64,000 bases of DNA from Peribacillus simplex (GTDB taxonomy: Bacteria > Bacillota > Bacilli > Bacillales > DSM-1321), in the NCBI RefSeq assembly GCF_001578185.1, contig NZ_CP011008.1, forward strand, positions 4,430,001 to 4,494,000, written 5' to 3'. A model generated the notes under the pieces. The model searched no databases, was not told the origin of the DNA, and saw only the letters and a list, made by a program, of their open reading frames with translations. Position numbers and translations under genes: made by a program. Positions within the stretch are counted from its first letter, which is position 1. Each line of letters opens with the position of its first letter. Positions 54,063-62,438 of the stretch are shown piece by piece.

Positions 54063-54110
54063 CTACATTCCTCCGTTGTTTGTTTAATATGTGCATCTTT
54101 GTGAAATGTA

Positions 54111-54314
54111 CTATTTGTCATCCTCATCGAAAATAAAAGTTTCTTCGATTGATAAATCAAAAACTGAAGCTATTTTATACGCAAGTAGTACAGATGGATT
54201 ATACTTTTGTTTTTCTAATGAGATGATCGTCCTAGAAGATACACTTACTTTATCAGCTAATTCTTGTTGCGTTATTCCATATTCTATTCGCAATTCTTTT
54301 ACTCTATTTTTCAT
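54111..54314 (-). CDS. XRE-family HTH regulator (YozG-like)
   Basis: 67 residues: MKNRVKELRIEYGITQQELA, DKVSVSSRTIISLEKQKYNP, SVLLAYKIASVFDLSIEETF. This is the short Xre/Cro form that usually sits beside small membrane proteins. RBS TTAGGAGGC. Follows the 54327 membrane protein by 12 bp on the same strand. It probably binds the palindromes at 54762-54804 and represses its operon. Confidence 0.88.
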   Translation of the reverse strand: MKNRVKELRIEYGITQQELADKVSVSSRTIISLEKQKYNPSVLLAYKIASVFDLSIEETFIFDEDDK

Positions 54315-54326
54315 AAAGCCTCCTAA

Positions 54327-54725
54327 TTAAAGGACAAGATTGTAATACTTTCTAGACCCAATTTCACTAATTATTAAAGATACTAAGAAAACAAATAATG
54401 CAGTATTTGTTGGGATTGCCACAAAATTAGTTAAAAACATAAGAATTAAAATTTCGCATATCACAATATGCAAAGAAAAGCGGGCAACTTTTCCATCAAT
54501 TAAAGCATCTCTTTCGTCATATTCCTTTGATAATTCCTTTTCTAGTGATTTATTCTTTCGGGATGTAATGTAAGAAATTGTTGAGTACAACAAAAGTATT
54601 CCACCTAGGAATACAAAGATATAGCCAAAATTAAAGCTTACTGATGTATCGAGAATCATTCTAATGATTCCAAATATAATTATCAAGGTTGAAACTAAAA
54701 AACGCTGTATGAATAGATTTTTCAA
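54327..54725 (-). CDS. Membrane protein paired with the XRE regulator
   Basis: About 132 residues if translation begins at TTG 54725, which follows AGGAGAGG; an ATG at 54773 would add 16 residues but lies inside the operator repeats and has no ribosome binding site. Four hydrophobic helices (FLVSTLIIIFGIIRMILDTS, GYIFVFLGGILLLYSTISYI, and two more) with a central acidic-basic loop (KELSKEYDERDALIDGK). The D-E-R-D loop is typical of a family of Bacillaceae membrane proteins encoded with YozG-like regulators. Function unknown. Confidence 0.65.
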   Translation of the reverse strand: MKNLFIQRFLVSTLIIIFGIIRMILDTSVSFNFGYIFVFLGGILLLYSTISYITSRKNKSLEKELSKEYDERDALIDGKVARFSLHIVICEILILMFLTNFVAIPTNTALFVFLVSLIISEIGSRKYYNLVL

Positions 54726-54761
54726 ACTACCTCTCCTAATCAACTTATTCTCCTCGGGTAA

Positions 54762-54804
54762 AGTTAACTTCATGTGAAGTTTATTTCACGTGAAGTTAAC
54801 TTCA
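54762..54804 (-). promoter_or_regulatory. Clustered palindromic operators upstream of the XRE operon
   Basis: Three overlapping symmetric elements occur within 43 bp: ACTTCATGTGAAGT, TTCACGTGAA and TGAAGTTAACTTCA. They share the half-site ACTTCA. This density is typical of Xre-type repressor cooperativity. AATATACTTTTATAG to the right could hold the promoter. Confidence 0.7.
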
Positions 54805-54884
54805 TAATATACTTTTATAGAACAAACGTCAATCGATAAATAATGCAAAGTATCGCACCATTTTTTATAAACGCCGGCATAAAG

Positions 54885-54945
54885 AATAAACTTCCTTATA
54901 GGCAGCTCCGATCTTCAGCTAACGCATCTGTTTGTTTAAGTACAT
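54885..54945. repeat. Dispersed intergenic repeat, intact copy (shows intron target)
   Basis: Contains AGGCAGCTCCGATCTTCAGC, TAACGCATCTGTTTG and TTTAAGTACATTTC. The segment CTTCAGCTAACGCA is exactly what results when the intron at 61711-62389 is removed from its site, so this copy reveals the empty target. Related degenerate copies occur near 48996 and 58862. Confidence 0.8.
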
Positions 54946-55034
54946 TTCTTCACCAATCTATTCAGTGACATTAACCTAAATATCCATAAAAAAATCACCT
55001 CACCTTTAAGGACTAGAAGTTAGGTGAGATGAAT

Positions 55035-55415
55035 TCAATCAAACTTTACATAATCCCCTTCTTTGATTTGATTCTTTTCAAACCATCCAAGATTCACTTC
55101 AATTGCATAATGATAAGAAAGTCCCGGATCATAGGTAGGGCATTTATCCTCTTTACAAGGTTCCATATCAAGTATTTTCAATATTTCACCATCTGAATCA
55201 AGAAAAGCAATAGATAAAGGAATTAATGTGTTTTTCATCCAAAATCCACTATATATTTTTTCTGAAAACACAAATAACATCCCCTCATTTTCAGGTAATT
55301 TTCCAACAAACATTAAGCCCTTTTCTCTTTTTCTTTGAGTATCTGCAACTTGAACGATTAATCTAGTTTCCCTGTTTCCACTGAGTATTTTTAACATTTT
55401 TATTCTATTTTTCAT
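55035..55415 (-). CDS. DUF192 family protein
   Basis: 126 residues from ATG 55415, site AAGGTGAG; a GTG two codons earlier is less likely. DUF192 hallmarks: VQVADTQRKREKGLMFVGKL, then GMLFVFSEKIYSGFWMKNTL, then IPLSIAFLDSDGEIL and HYAIEVNLGWFEKNQIKEGD. The fold is a small beta-barrel; family members are often exported, but this one has no signal peptide. Function unknown. RBS and spacing typical of a single gene. Confidence 0.88.
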   Translation of the reverse strand: MKNRIKMLKILSGNRETRLIVQVADTQRKREKGLMFVGKLPENEGMLFVFSEKIYSGFWMKNTLIPLSIAFLDSDGEILKILDMEPCKEDKCPTYDPGLSYHYAIEVNLGWFEKNQIKEGDYVKFD

Positions 55416-55596
55416 GTTCACTCACCTTCGAGTATTATTATTAGCAGGAAAGAAACTTGATATCTTTTTAAAAGAAGTTCATGAGATTGATATTTCCTTT
55501 ATTCGAAAAAACGTCTTTTTCCCCTAATAATAAAAAGGAAGAAAGTTGGAGATAAAACTAGAGCTAGAAGAAAAAATAACTAGGCAAGATTCTGGA

Positions 55597-56106
55597 TCAA
55601 AAAATCCAGTTAAAGAGTGCGTAAACTCCGATTAATGCAAAAATAATTGTTAATATTATTATTGAGAAGCAACCAAAAATAACTACCTTATCTTTGAATG
55701 GATCTTCAGGTTCTTCCAGCAAATTTTCTTTAACTTTATTTTGTATAGGGGAAATTACCTGATCTAATTGCAATCTTTTTAAAATTTCACTATCACCTTT
55801 AAATTTTATAGCTCTTCCTATTCTGATAGGATCGTTCCCCATAGATTTTTCGAATTGAATACACGCTTTTACCATTTCTGGTGACTTATTCTTTTCTAAA
55901 TACCAGTATCGACCAGCCATTGAAGGGTATTTTAATGCAAAATATATGTCCCCCAACTTTCTACGGAGGTCTAATTCATTAGGAAAGGTTGAAATTAACC
56001 CGTGTAGTCTATCCCGTGCTTTCCCTAAATCATTTTTTTCAATGTCCTCTTCTATCTTCTTTATAGTTTTAACAGGTATCTTATCTATTAAAAACACCTC
56101 ATTCAC
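55597..56106 (-). CDS. DUF6584 family protein with TPR-like helices and C-terminal membrane helix
   Basis: 169 residues: helical repeats (KIEEDIEKNDLGKARDRLHG, then ELDLRRKLGDIYFALKYPSM, then GRYWYLEKNKSPEMVKACIQ) ending in a hydrophobic helix (VVIFGCFSIIILTIIFALIG). The A-G-R-Y-W-Y-L pattern is diagnostic of DUF6584. Function unknown. Start 56106 after AAGGTGAATG. Confidence 0.82.
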   Translation of the reverse strand: MNEVFLIDKIPVKTIKKIEEDIEKNDLGKARDRLHGLISTFPNELDLRRKLGDIYFALKYPSMAGRYWYLEKNKSPEMVKACIQFEKSMGNDPIRIGRAIKFKGDSEILKRLQLDQVISPIQNKVKENLLEEPEDPFKDKVVIFGCFSIIILTIIFALIGVYALFNWIF

Positions 56107-56158
56107 CTTTGTACTTTACGGTCTTTATTTCTCGACAGTTCAAAATATTTCCTTTTTT

Positions 56159-56180
56159 CAACTAAACTGCCCATTTAGTT
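56159..56180. repeat. Dispersed hairpin, CAACTAAA...TTTAGTT type
   Basis: CAACTAAACTGCCCATTTAGTT. A second copy (CAACTAAACTGCCCCGTTAG) lies at 59758-59780 immediately left of the group II intron. Confidence 0.7.
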
Positions 56181-56241
56181 TCATAAGAAAACAACCTGGC
56201 TTATTGAAGTTAGCAACCTTTAGCACAACAAAAACTCCCCA

Positions 56242-56416
56242 TTAAGTCCACTCTTTTCCATGTTCACAAATGAATTTAATATCGTTTTGGTAATGTTCAA
56301 GATGCCCTTCATCTATCATCTTTTGAAAAGCAATGTCACCTTCACTGGCTTTTCTTGTAATTGTTTTACATACCCCCTCTAATCGTAGCAATCCTATTTC
56401 CAAATACTCTTCTTCT
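56242..56416 (-). pseudogene. Fragment of an unrecognised gene (C-terminal part)
   Basis: The minus strand reads EEEYLEIGLLRLEGVCKTIT, then RKASEGDIAFQKMIDEGHLE, then HYQNDIKFICEHGKEWT and a stop at 56242. The composition is clearly coding, but upstream the frame is broken within 30 bases and no start is visible. Family not recognised. Confidence 0.5.
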
Positions 56417-56462
56417 ATTCAATACGATCTAACTCTTTGTTTTATTCGGTACCCCTTTTTAA

Positions 56463-57314
56463 TTAACCAATCGTCTTCAGAACATTTTTTAATTGTACGA
56501 TATTGTTCTGTTCGCCGTCGTTCATCTTAAAAACGAAAACGGTATTAATGACATTGTTAAAGCTTAAATTGTAGTAGTGAATGTTTGTATAGTTATATAA
56601 GTCAATAAGCTTAGTATTCAATACTGCAATGGTATTGCTGATTTGCAAAAAATCTTGGATACTGCTGATTGATTTTATTTCCTTTAATTTATATGGTATT
56701 TGATTATTCATAAGCCATTCGGTCACAGCTCTTGTATACATACAACCTATACTCAATACGAGCAATGTAATAGGTGTTTTCCAATCAAAATTGATGATAT
56801 GGTCCTTACTTGAAATGATCTCGAATGTTTCAGTTGCAACGATTTCATAAGTTAAGTCGGGATATTTCTTAATAGGTTCACTAATGAGTGCACAATCTAA
56901 TTCGGAATTGTGCACTTTTTGGTTTATGGCATTACTGGAATCTACAGCGAAATCCACATCCATTTGAATGTCGTTCATATTCAAAGTGTTCGCGATGTGG
57001 GCACCATAGATTTTCAAGGTTGTATGTGATGCGCCAAAATCCACTTTAGCGTTAGTTTGAAAGGCACCGATGCTTTGTAAAAATTCTTCGTACTCTTTTG
57101 CAATAAGTTGAAGATAGTTTTTATACTGTAATCCTACACTAGTGATTTTCAATCCTTGGGGCGTGCGATTAAAAACAAGTTTGCCAATTTCCGACTCTAT
57201 TTTTTTCACTTTAGCCGTAAGGGCGGATTGAGTATAGTTCGTGATTTCTGCAGACTTACTTAAATTTTGACGGTTTAATATTTCAATTTTCAATGCTATT
57301 TCTTTGATGTTCAT
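56463..57314 (-). CDS. LysR-family transcriptional regulator
   Basis: 283 residues: N-terminal HTH (KIEILNRQNLSKSAEITNYT, then QSALTAKVKKIESEIGKLVF, FNRTPQGLKITSVG) and a substrate-binding-fold effector domain (VDFGASHTTLKIYGAHIAN, then SELDCALISEPIKKYPDLTY). Divergent from an MFS transporter, 191 bp away, which it likely controls. RBS is GGTGTGCCAACT, weak. Confidence 0.85.
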   Translation of the reverse strand: MNIKEIALKIEILNRQNLSKSAEITNYTQSALTAKVKKIESEIGKLVFNRTPQGLKITSVGLQYKNYLQLIAKEYEEFLQSIGAFQTNAKVDFGASHTTLKIYGAHIANTLNMNDIQMDVDFAVDSSNAINQKVHNSELDCALISEPIKKYPDLTYEIVATETFEIISSKDHIINFDWKTPITLLVLSIGCMYTRAVTEWLMNNQIPYKLKEIKSISSIQDFLQISNTIAVLNTKLIDLYNYTNIHYYNLSFNNVINTVFVFKMNDGEQNNIVQLKNVLKTIG

Positions 57315-57505
57315 ATAGTTGGCACACCCTATAAAAAAATTTTATGAACCCTATCATTTCCCTCCATTTTACGCTTCTGGGCAGGCAGAGTAAACTCTAG
57401 TTAGCTTAATAAGTAAGGGAGACTAGATAATGTTAGAAGCTAATAATGAGAATATATCCCACCGAATTCTTATTGAACGATACATCAAACATAGGGGGAG
57501 CATTA

Positions 57506-58756
57506 ATGCATACATATTATAAATGGTTAATCGTATTGGTGGCCACGTTATCCCAAACTGCAGCAACCTTTGTGACATATGGCATGGGACCCATCGCTGC
57601 ATTTTATCAAATTGAATGGAATTTAACACCGCTTCAAACAGGCTTCATTGTTTCAGCGGTCAATATTGGGCCGATGTTTTCAATGCTGGCGTTCGGTTAC
57701 TTGATGGATAAAAAAGGGGAAAAACACATTATCGGGTGGGGGACCATTTTATTGGGGCTCTCAGCTTTAACGCTGGTTTTTGTTAATGATTATATTGTAT
57801 TGCTGCTTTTATTATTGTTGGTCGGTATATGGTACGGAAGTGCTCAAACCGGTGGAAGCACGGCCATCGTAAAATGGTTTCCAAACGAACATAGAGGGCT
57901 GGCTCTAGGGATAAGACAGACGGGAATACCGCTTGGAGGATCTTTAGCCTCTGCAGTTTTATCCTATACATATTATCATTTCAATTTGTCATCAGTTCAT
58001 GTAGTACAAGGGATCGTAGCAATAATGGGAGGGCTGCTCTTCCTATTATTATATAACGAACCAGAAAGAACGAGTGAAACAGGATCAGCCTCGGTCGGGT
58101 TCAAGGAGAAAATGAGTGTCATCAAAAATAATAAAGAGTTATATCCGATGTATATAGTAGGTGTTGTGATGATGTCATTACAGATGATTATCATTGCGCA
58201 TTTTATGAGTTATTTGCACAACGAAGGGGGCTATCCATTAACAGAGGCAGGAAAATATTTAAGCGTCGTTTTAATAGGTGGTATGGTTGGACGGGTAGTC
58301 ATCGCCTGGGCCAGTGATCAATTCTTTGAAGGTCAAAGGGAAAGATTATTGCTTATTGTGATGGCTGTTACCGTAATTCTTACAGTGATCCTGCCGCTCA
58401 TCATGACTGTTGAAATGGAAATCTTGATGCTATTATTTTGTTTTCTTTTGGGCTTTGTAGCCATTGGTTGGTATTCCATTTTTATTGCTTGTATCACAGA
58501 GCAATCGGATTCCCGTTTTATAGGTTTAACGGTGAGTTCAGCATTGACATTAAATCAATTATTCATTGTCATAGCACCCTCTTTATTCGGATTAGTCGTT
58601 AATCTATTGAACAGTTATCAACAAGCCCTATATTTGACCGGAATATCTGTAGCTTTGGGCGCGATTAATTTATATAGAGCAAAAATAAAAAAAAGAATGG
58701 ATCATGGGATCACCACGAAGTTTGATCAAATTAATACAAATAACCTTGATAAATGA
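57506..58756 (+). CDS. Major facilitator superfamily transporter
   Basis: 416 residues from ATG 57506, site AGGGGGAGC; the frame is open 20 codons upstream without a site. Twelve helices; the loop between helices 2 and 3 has GYLMDKKGEKHIIGWGTILL, and RGLALGIRQTGIPLGGSLAS marks helix 5. A second R-x-x-x-G-type loop is in the C-half (MVGRVVIAWASDQFFEGQRE). Substrate unknown; divergent LysR regulator suggests inducible uptake or efflux of a small acid. Confidence 0.87.
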   Translation: MHTYYKWLIVLVATLSQTAATFVTYGMGPIAAFYQIEWNLTPLQTGFIVSAVNIGPMFSMLAFGYLMDKKGEKHIIGWGTILLGLSALTLVFVNDYIVLLLLLLLVGIWYGSAQTGGSTAIVKWFPNEHRGLALGIRQTGIPLGGSLASAVLSYTYYHFNLSSVHVVQGIVAIMGGLLFLLLYNEPERTSETGSASVGFKEKMSVIKNNKELYPMYIVGVVMMSLQMIIIAHFMSYLHNEGGYPLTEAGKYLSVVLIGGMVGRVVIAWASDQFFEGQRERLLLIVMAVTVILTVILPLIMTVEMEILMLLFCFLLGFVAIGWYSIFIACITEQSDSRFIGLTVSSALTLNQLFIVIAPSLFGLVVNLLNSYQQALYLTGISVALGAINLYRAKIKKRMDHGITTKFDQINTNNLDK

Positions 58757-58765
58757 ATTAATTGA

Positions 58766-58806
58766 AAGGGCATGTTTTGAAAAAAGATTAATCAACACAT
58801 GCCCTT
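58766..58806. repeat. Dispersed hairpin repeat, copy B (also the MFS terminator)
   Basis: AAGGGCATGTTTTGA and TCAACACATGCCCTT with loop AAAAAAGATTAA. Same unit as at 53710-53748, with compensating changes at the outer stem (GGGC/GCCC here, AGAGC/GCTCT there). Begins 10 bases after the MFS stop. Confidence 0.85.
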
Positions 58807-58857
58807 ATTCTCTTTAATTGGATTATTCTTTTTAAAAAAATCGATCATTTTTTTTGT

Positions 58858-58902
58858 GTTCCTTAATCAGCTAACGCACTCGTTAGCTTAAGTACAATAA
58901 TT
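58858..58902. repeat. Dispersed repeat, palindromic CTAACG part
   Basis: AATCAGCTAACGCACTCGTT followed by AGCTTAAGTACA: GCTAACG / CGTTAGC form a 7-bp palindrome. This is the right-hand part of the repeat at 54885-54945. Confidence 0.75.
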
Positions 58903-58975
58903 CAAAATCTTACTTTTTTAGATAAAAACTATTACTAAAAGTTTTATATTGTATAAATATTTTAAATATGAAAAA

Positions 58976-59033
58976 AAGCTTACTCAAAGAGTAAGCTTCA
59001 GGCTGTCGACAAAGTCGACAGCTGTTTTTTATA
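58976..59033 (-). repeat. Paired hairpins, first with a second copy at 59158
   Basis: AAGCTTACTC AAA GAGTAAGCTT (58976-58998), identical to the unit at 59158-59180, followed by GCTGTCGAC AAA GTCGACAGC and TTTTTT on the plus side (terminator-like). Minus-strand T-run TTTTTTTCATATT lies at the left end. The rest of 58757-59178 has no gene. Confidence 0.8.
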
Positions 59034-59102
59034 AAAAGTTTAGCAACAATATATTGTGTCCTTCTTTCAAACTTACAACTAAATATGCTAATTAAAAGAT
59101 AA

Positions 59103-59145
59103 AAAAACCCCTTTTTCTCCAACAATTCTTTTGGAAAAGGGGTTT
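59103..59145 (-). terminator. Terminator of the cwlJ gene
   Basis: AAACCCCTTTTTC / AAAAAGGGGTTT-type stem around CTCCAACAATTC, with minus-strand TTTTTTATC. About 35 bases beyond the cwlJ stop. Confidence 0.85.
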
Positions 59146-59178
59146 GTCTACACTCTGAAGCTTACTCAAAGAGTAAGC

Positions 59179-59619
59179 TTAACCTCTATAAACACTATCA
59201 CATGTTGCAGGTTTTGGTTCATAAAAACAATGTTCTTTAAATTGACCAGTTTGAGGTTGATCATACCATGTTGGAGGGCATGGAGCATGTGGATTAAAAT
59301 ACCAAAGAGCATATCTAGCCGGATGCTGTCTCCAGTACTTCAAATTCTGTTCTGCTAATCTTCTTTCAATACCTCTCGCTCTTTGATAAAATACATTCCC
59401 TTTTTGAACAGCTTCAAAAGAATAATTTCCTCCTTGTACATGATAAATGACTTGTGGAATTGTTCTTAAACCTTTAAAGTCTAAACAATTAGCTACAAGA
59501 CGATTTACAATTACATTTCCAACATATAACATTCCTTGTTGTCCTTCTCCTTCGGCTTCTGCTCTCATCATCCTTGCCATTAAGTCAACGTCTGAACTTC
59601 GGTAGCTTGCTCTTGCCAT
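59179..59619 (-). CDS. cwlJ: Spore cortex-lytic cell wall hydrolase CwlJ
   Basis: 146 residues from ATG 59619, preceded by GGGGTGG; an upstream in-frame ATG adds 15 residues with a poor site. The entire protein is a SleB-type hydrolase domain: SSDVDLMARMMRAEAEGEGQ (catalytic Glu in A-E-A-E-G), GMLYVGNVIVNRLVANCLDF, KGLRTIPQVIYHVQGGNYSF, HCFYEPKPATC. Very close to B. subtilis CwlJ (142 residues), which degrades spore cortex during germination and needs GerQ for coat localisation. No gerQ is adjacent here. No signal peptide, as expected for CwlJ. The adjacent left repeat abuts its stop codon. Confidence 0.93.
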   Translation of the reverse strand: MARASYRSSDVDLMARMMRAEAEGEGQQGMLYVGNVIVNRLVANCLDFKGLRTIPQVIYHVQGGNYSFEAVQKGNVFYQRARGIERRLAEQNLKYWRQHPARYALWYFNPHAPCPPTWYDQPQTGQFKEHCFYEPKPATCDSVYRG

Positions 59620-59784
59620 TTTTTCCACCCCAAAAATATTATATGAAAAATAGCCTACAGCCATGTCTTTTATTTATGTAATATAAAGTGCTTAGTTATA
59701 ATAACTTACAGCTTTTAAGTAAAATGAAAACTATTGCATTCTTTTTTCCCTTTATTCAACTAAACTGCCCCGTTAGTTGTATAA

Positions 59785-61672
59785 ATCGAGTAGGAGGAGG
59801 CGCCTAGCCTCCGACCTCTCACACCACCGTACGTACCGTTCGGTATACGGCGGTTCAGTTTAAGTCTGACGTAGTTTTGTATATCGTTCATATAGATTTA
59901 CTAACCCATGATGGAGCCAATAAACATTATTAAGGGTTTTGTCTAGAATAGGACTATGCGCTATGCGCCAATAACCCTTTCTGCTATTTCCCCATTCATA
60001 TGCTTTTCCAAATGGGACGCCTAATCCTTTGAGTTTCCTCACCCTCGTTCTTGGTAATTTCCATTGCTTCCATAGGCACATTCTGAGTCTTCTTCGAATC
60101 CATGAATCTAAATTCTTCAATACGTTCGGAGTATCAATGAGGGCGAAATACCCCATCCAACCTCTAAGGTATTGCTTTAACTTATTTATTCGGAGTTCCA
60201 TGGGTATCGGTAATTTTCTCGAGGTCATTTCCCTGATTCGTTTCTTTACCCTCTTCACCGTTTGTTTAGCCAGTAGAACCTTCGGGTTCTTCTTTGACTT
60301 CGTGAAACTAAAACCGAGAAACGTTCTGTTCCAAGGGCGATCATACTTCGACTTCTCGTAGTTGACCTTTAGCTTCAGTTTATTTTCAATGAAGCTTGAG
60401 ATATTTCCCATTGCACGTTTGGCGGCTTTTCGTGTCTTCACAAAGATAGTACTGTCATCCGCATACCTTACGAATCGAAGATTGCGTTTCTCTAGTTCTT
60501 TATCTAAATCGTCTAACATGATATTAGATAATAAAGGACTTAACGGACCTCCTTGCGGAGTTCCCTCCTCACTTTTATGAAAAAGTCCGCCTATCATAAT
60601 GCCTGCTTGAAGGAATTTACGAATCAGTTTAAGAACTCGTTTATCTTCAATTTTCCGCTCTAACATTCCCATGAGCTTGTCATGATTCACTTTATCGAAG
60701 AACTTCTCCAAATCCATATCCACTACCCATGTATAACCTTCGGTTATATAGGACTTTGCCTTTCGAACCGCCTGGTGCCCTTGTTTGTTAGGGCGAAATC
60801 CATAGCTATTCTCCGAAAAGGTCGAGTCATATATCTTGGTCAATATTTGGGCAATGGCTTGTTGAATGAAACGGTCTAGAACGGTTGGAATACCCAAAAG
60901 CCGAACTCCGCCGTTTGGTTTCGGGATTTCGATACGACGGACGGGCTTCGGTTGATAGGTACCCTGTAAAAGGGCAGTTTTCATGTTGTACCATTCGGTT
61001 ACGAGGTGCGGTCTCAGGTTTTGAACGCGCATTCCATCTACACCATGGCTTCCCTTATTTCTTTCTACACGCTTCAATGCCTGTATTAAGTTTTCCCTCT
61101 CTAGTATCTGTTCCATTAACATCGTTGATATCCTTTCTACGTGGATAAATGGTCTATTTGTGCCTTTATCTGCTCCACCCTTTTGAAGTTCCCCGTGTAT
61201 TCACCACTTCTTCCTTCAAATAAGTTCCGTTAGGAATTGTTTGCTTCTTCACAGATAACGAACGCCTAGTATTCATCCTTCTTAATCTGTTCGGTCCTTC
61301 CTTGTCTTCTCGAGTAGACAAGTACTATGACCTCTGCTGACTTCTGATGATTCAGCTGTCCATCACTGGAAAGGTTACCAAGTGTACTTGGCTGTCATCA
61401 GACCTCCCCGGGTAAGAGTGCAATCTTTCCCTCCATCTATCTGCTTCATTTACTCTGTACCACCTTCGGCAGTAAGGACTTTGTTTTGTTTCGCAAACTC
61501 ATCCAATGATACCTAGCCTTATATGAAGTTCGTGTTCCTCAGACCGGAGGTTTGCCGCTTGCTTCCTTCAGATTCCACGTCACCGTGGACACCCTTGCAT
61601 TAAGCTAACCACTACTACTGCCTTCATGATTCGGGACTTCCACCCTATAGATTGCACCCATGCCGGGCGCAC
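59785..61672 (-). mobile_element. Group II intron, bacterial class C (full length, about 1.9 kb)
   Basis: On the minus strand it begins GTGCGCCCGGCATGGGTGCA (61672) with GGGTGGAAGTCCC following. A stretch of about 550 nt of RNA domains precedes the reverse transcriptase gene at 59860-61122, then domain V (CCGTATACCGAACGG, GGTCGGAGGCTAGGC) and the end CCTCCTACTCGAT at 59785. It is inserted just after a terminator-like stem (GAGCTGTC TTT AAGGCAGCTTTTTC at 61673-61697), the preferred target type of class C introns. Flanks join to form one known dispersed repeat. Confidence 0.9.
59860..61122 (-). CDS. ltrA: Group II intron reverse transcriptase/maturase
   Basis: 420 residues. RT domains are intact: GSHGVDGMRVQNLRPHL (RT0/1), PVRRIEIPKPNGGVRLLGIP (RT2), VVDMDLEKFFDKVNHDKL (RT3), EEGTPQGGPLSPLLSNIMLD (RT4), RYADDSTIFVKT with the catalytic YADD at 220-223 (RT5), FLGFSF (RT7). 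Maturase X domain follows (LKQYLRGWMGYFALIDTPNV). No HNH endonuclease domain, which fits the class C type. Reading frame appears undamaged, so the intron may be mobile. Confidence 0.93.
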   Translation of the reverse strand: MLMEQILERENLIQALKRVERNKGSHGVDGMRVQNLRPHLVTEWYNMKTALLQGTYQPKPVRRIEIPKPNGGVRLLGIPTVLDRFIQQAIAQILTKIYDSTFSENSYGFRPNKQGHQAVRKAKSYITEGYTWVVDMDLEKFFDKVNHDKLMGMLERKIEDKRVLKLIRKFLQAGIMIGGLFHKSEEGTPQGGPLSPLLSNIMLDDLDKELEKRNLRFVRYADDSTIFVKTRKAAKRAMGNISSFIENKLKLKVNYEKSKYDRPWNRTFLGFSFTKSKKNPKVLLAKQTVKRVKKRIREMTSRKLPIPMELRINKLKQYLRGWMGYFALIDTPNVLKNLDSWIRRRLRMCLWKQWKLPRTRVRKLKGLGVPFGKAYEWGNSRKGYWRIAHSPILDKTLNNVYWLHHGLVNLYERYTKLRQT

Positions 61673-61710
61673 GAAAAAGCTGCCTTAAAGACAGCTCTGA
61701 TCTTCAGCTA
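61673..61710 (-). repeat. Segment of the dispersed repeat between two introns
   Basis: Only 38 bp of host DNA separate the two introns: GAAAAAGCTGCCTTAAAGAC and AGCTCTGATCTTCAGCTA on the plus strand. It is the central part of the repeat at 54885-54945. Confidence 0.85.
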
Positions 61711-62389
61711 GTCGAGTAGAAGGGAACCTCTCTACCTTACGGTAGATTGTGTTCCTGCCCCCCTCACAGAACCGTGCTTGCGCTATTCACGCACACGGCT
61801 CCTCCTAGTTACCATTCACAAAATGTAGCTAATCTCTCAGATTCAGATTTTGCTAATTCTGCTATCCTTAGTAGTTTTGTTTCCATTTATCCCTACCTCT
61901 GAGTGTAGTAAATGTTTCCCTAGTAAGGGTGATAACTGGTAGCTAGCCTTTCCTCCATCGGCATTACCCAACTTCATTGGTACTACGCTGCTATCCGACT
62001 CCCTACACAGCATTTGGTTTCCTTGCTTTTTATCGCTTGTACACCATACTCTTCTAATAAGAAAAGACCGATAGGGTCTCCCGAGTTGCCGTATCATATC
62101 GATGTGTAACGTGCCAAGGTCTCTGACTCCAGAGAGGTTTTATCCATCTTGCCCTTAACGAAGGATAAAATGTAGCTTTCTGCTGTGCGTAAAGCATCAG
62201 CCCTCTCGATTTACTAACTTTATGGAGCTCAATCCCTTCAACCATTTGGCTTTCGGCCCGCCACCTAACTGTCTACGCTTAAAGACTAAAGTTACCTTTA
62301 GCCCTCCAAGACTCGCTACGAGCGAATGGCTAGTTCTTACTCGACGGGAATCCCACCCGCTATATGATACGACCTAGGCTCGGCCGCAC
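61711..62389 (-). mobile_element. Group II intron with deleted ORF (about 679 bp)
   Basis: Minus strand: 5' end GTGCGGCCGAGCCTAGGTCG (62389), RNA domain segments, a stub of the maturase gene (METKLLRIAELAKSESERLA then TFCEW and stop, near 61880-61805), a domain V-like hairpin GGAGCCGTGTGCGTGAATAG and CAAGCACGGTTCTGTGAGG, and the end CTTCTACTCGAC at 61711. The stub matches the usual N-terminus of class B/CL maturases, so about 1.7 kb of coding sequence is missing. Removing 61711-62389 regenerates AGCTAACGCACCCG, as in intact copies. Confidence 0.88.
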
Positions 62390-62438
62390 ACGCACCCGTT
62401 AGTTTAAGTATATTTATTCACAAACTCCCCATATAACA

